From positions 1 to 7,453 of the forward strand of contig NZ_JBKHAQ010000130.1 of assembly GCF_046542825.1 (NCBI RefSeq): 7,453 nt of DNA, read 5' to 3'. Position 1 is the stretch's first letter. Each line of letters opens with the position of its first letter. Of this stretch, positions 6,198-7,453 are shown piece after piece. The notes below the pieces were generated by a model. That model saw only the letters and a list, made by a program, of their open reading frames with translations. It did not search any database and had not been told where the DNA came from. The position numbers and the translations under genes were made by a program. The stretch is from Rhodosalinus sp046542825. Lineage in GTDB: Bacteria; Pseudomonadota; Alphaproteobacteria; Rhodobacterales; Rhodobacteraceae.

Positions 6198-6210
6198 GCG
6201 ACGAGCGGGC

Positions 6211-7338
6211 TCAGAGCGCGGCGTCGACCGCCGGTTCCAGCCGCGCCAGCGTGCCGTCCACGTCCCGCAGCTTGTCGAGACCGAAAAGGCCGATCCGGAA
6301 GGTCATGAAGCCGTCGGGCTCGTCCACCTTCAGCGGCACGCCGGCCGCGATCTGGGTGCCCTGCGCCAAAAAGGCGCGACCCGACTGCACTTCGGGGTCG
6401 GAGGTATAGCCCACGACCACGCCGGGCGCACCGTAGCCTTCGGCGGCGACCGAGACGACGCCCTTCTCGGCCAGCTTCGCGCGCACGCCGTCGCCCAGCC
6501 GCCACTGTGCCTCACGCGCGGCCTCGAATCCGAAGTCCTTCGTCTCCAGCATCGCATCGCGGAAGGCGCGTAGCGAATCGGTGGGCATGGTGGCGTGATA
6601 GGCGTGCCCGCCGTTCTCGTAGGCGCGCATGATGTTGGTCCAGGTCTTCAGGTTGAGCGCGAAGCTGTCGGACTCGGTCGCTTCCAGCCGGTCGAGCGCG
6701 ATCGCCGACATCATCACGAGGCCCGCCGAGGGGGTCGAGGACCAGCCCTTCTGCGGCGCCGAGATCAGCACGTCGACGCCGGTGGCGGCCATGTCCACCC
6801 AGGCCGCGCCGGAGGCGATGCAGTCGAGCACCATGAGCGCGCCCACCTCGTGCGCGGCCTCCGAAAGCGCCGAGATGTAGGCATCCGGCAGGATCAGGCC
6901 CGCCGAGGTCTCGACATGCGGCGCGAAGACCACCGCCGGGCGTTCGGCACGGATGCGCTCGACCACCTCGTCGACCGGCGCGGGGACGAAGGGCGACTGC
7001 ACCTCGTTGCCGGTGCGGCGCGCCTTCATCACCGTGGCCTCGGCGGCGATCCCGCCGCCCTCGAGGATCTGGCTCCAGCGGTAGGAGAACCAGCCGTTGC
7101 GCACCACCAGCACGCGCGCGTCGCGGGCGAACTGGCGGGCGACCGCCTCCATCGCGTAGGTGCCGCCGCCGGGCACGATCGCCACGCCCTCGGCCCCGTA
7201 GACCTCTTTCAGCATCGAGGAAAGATCGCGCATCACCTGCTGGAAGGCGGCCGACATGTGATTGAGCGAGCGGTCGGTGAAGACCACCGAGAATTCGGAA
7301 AATCCGCCGGGATCGACGGTGTCGTAGAGCGCGGGCAT
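6211..7338 (-). CDS. Class V PLP-dependent aminotransferase (alanine/serine-glyoxylate aminotransferase-like)
   Basis: This is a 375-aa fold-type I PLP enzyme, a normal length for class V. A phosphate-binding loop is seen at PGGGTYAMEA (56-65). The cofactor pocket follows at HVETSAG (141-147) and at the aspartate that contacts the pyridine nitrogen, LDCIAS (D172). The Schiff-base lysine is in SAPQKGWSSTP (K197). The C-terminal small domain ends with FRIGLFG (347-353). The pattern fits the alanine/serine-glyoxylate aminotransferase group, which moves an amino group to glyoxylate or pyruvate, but the substrate is not determined. The frame stays open to 7425, yet the ATG at 7338 is preferred: AAGGAG (7347-7352 on this strand) lies 8 nt upstream and the family alignment begins there. 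It is convergent with the hydroxylase across a strong hairpin. Confidence 0.93.
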   Translation of the reverse strand: MPALYDTVDPGGFSEFSVVFTDRSLNHMSAAFQQVMRDLSSMLKEVYGAEGVAIVPGGGTYAMEAVARQFARDARVLVVRNGWFSYRWSQILEGGGIAAEATVMKARRTGNEVQSPFVPAPVDEVVERIRAERPAVVFAPHVETSAGLILPDAYISALSEAAHEVGALMVLDCIASGAAWVDMAATGVDVLISAPQKGWSSTPSAGLVMMSAIALDRLEATESDSFALNLKTWTNIMRAYENGGHAYHATMPTDSLRAFRDAMLETKDFGFEAAREAQWRLGDGVRAKLAEKGVVSVAAEGYGAPGVVVGYTSDPEVQSGRAFLAQGTQIAAGVPLKVDEPDGFMTFRIGLFGLDKLRDVDGTLARLEPAVDAAL

Positions 7339-7367
7339 GGCGCGGTCTCCTTCGTGGCGTTTTCCCT

Positions 7368-7396
7368 GAGGTAGCGGGCGGGCGCGGGCTTGCCAA
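7368..7396 (-). promoter_or_regulatory. Candidate promoter for the aminotransferase gene
   Basis: On the minus strand, TTGGCA (7391-7396) matches the -35 consensus at five of six bases. A TACCTC sequence (7368-7373) follows at exactly 17 nt. The -10 match is poor, as is common in GC-rich alphaproteobacteria. The predicted leader is about 20-25 nt and ends in the AAGGAG ribosome-binding site. Confidence 0.4.
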
Positions 7397-7424
7397 GGCG
7401 CCGCGCAGGCAGCGGCCCGGGACA

Positions 7425-7445
7425 AGGGGGGCTGTCTGCCCCCCT
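7425..7445. repeat. GC-rich hairpin at the window edge
   Basis: AGGGGGGC (7425-7432) is the exact reverse complement of GCCCCCCT (7438-7445) with a 5-nt loop. It lies upstream of the aminotransferase promoter and is followed by CGGCGGCT at the window end. It may be a terminator for a gene beyond the edge, or the beginning of a GC-rich intergenic repeat of the kind common in Rhodobacteraceae. There is no T-tract in the visible sequence. Confidence 0.5.
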
Positions 7446-7453
7446 CGGCGGCT

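Noticed and set aside
7339..7425. N-terminal extension of the aminotransferase to an upstream ATG at 7425
   Set aside because: The extra 29 residues have no family similarity, and they would cover both the AAGGAG ribosome-binding site and the candidate promoter.

Overview
The window is very GC-rich, with strong G/C preference at third codon positions and long spurious antisense frames. The gene families point to an alphaproteobacterium, most likely Rhodobacterales/Rhodobacteraceae. Support comes from a CtrA-type TTAA-N7-TTAA element, a UbiH-family hydroxylase with the EAAH form of the C-terminal FAD motif, and a short two-helix membrane protein of a kind I associate with this group. The placement rests on my reading of motifs, not on a database search.

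Layout, left to right. Positions 1-1062 (+) hold the 3' part of carA, the glutaminase subunit of carbamoyl-phosphate synthetase; its N-terminus lies outside the window. A 75-nt gap carries a near-ideal CtrA site and a potential leader hairpin. Positions 1138-3051 (+) encode a 637-aa membrane glycosyltransferase with an N-terminal MshEN-like (candidate c-di-GMP-binding) domain. Positions 3048-3716 (-) encode a FadR-type GntR/FCD regulator, convergent with the glycosyltransferase and sharing a CTAG stop-codon overlap. Divergent from it, 3816-4460 (+) encodes a HAD hydrolase of the pyrimidine 5'-nucleotidase type. Positions 4614-4862 (+) encode an 82-aa two-helix membrane protein, and 4939-6153 (+) a UbiH/UbiF/COQ6-family FAD hydroxylase. 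A perfect 20-bp inverted repeat separates it from a convergent class V PLP-dependent aminotransferase at 6211-7338 (-). The last bases hold that gene's likely promoter and a second GC-rich hairpin at the window edge.

Most genes look like chromosomal housekeeping or ordinary accessory genes. There is no sign of an insertion sequence, phage, CRISPR array, toxin-antitoxin pair or RNA gene, and no intergenic gap exceeds about 155 nt. The part most worth following is the MshEN-glycosyltransferase with its CtrA site and leader hairpin. Together these suggest a surface polysaccharide synthase under cell-cycle/CtrA transcriptional control and c-di-GMP allosteric control. Each component is of a known kind; their combination at this locus is inference.
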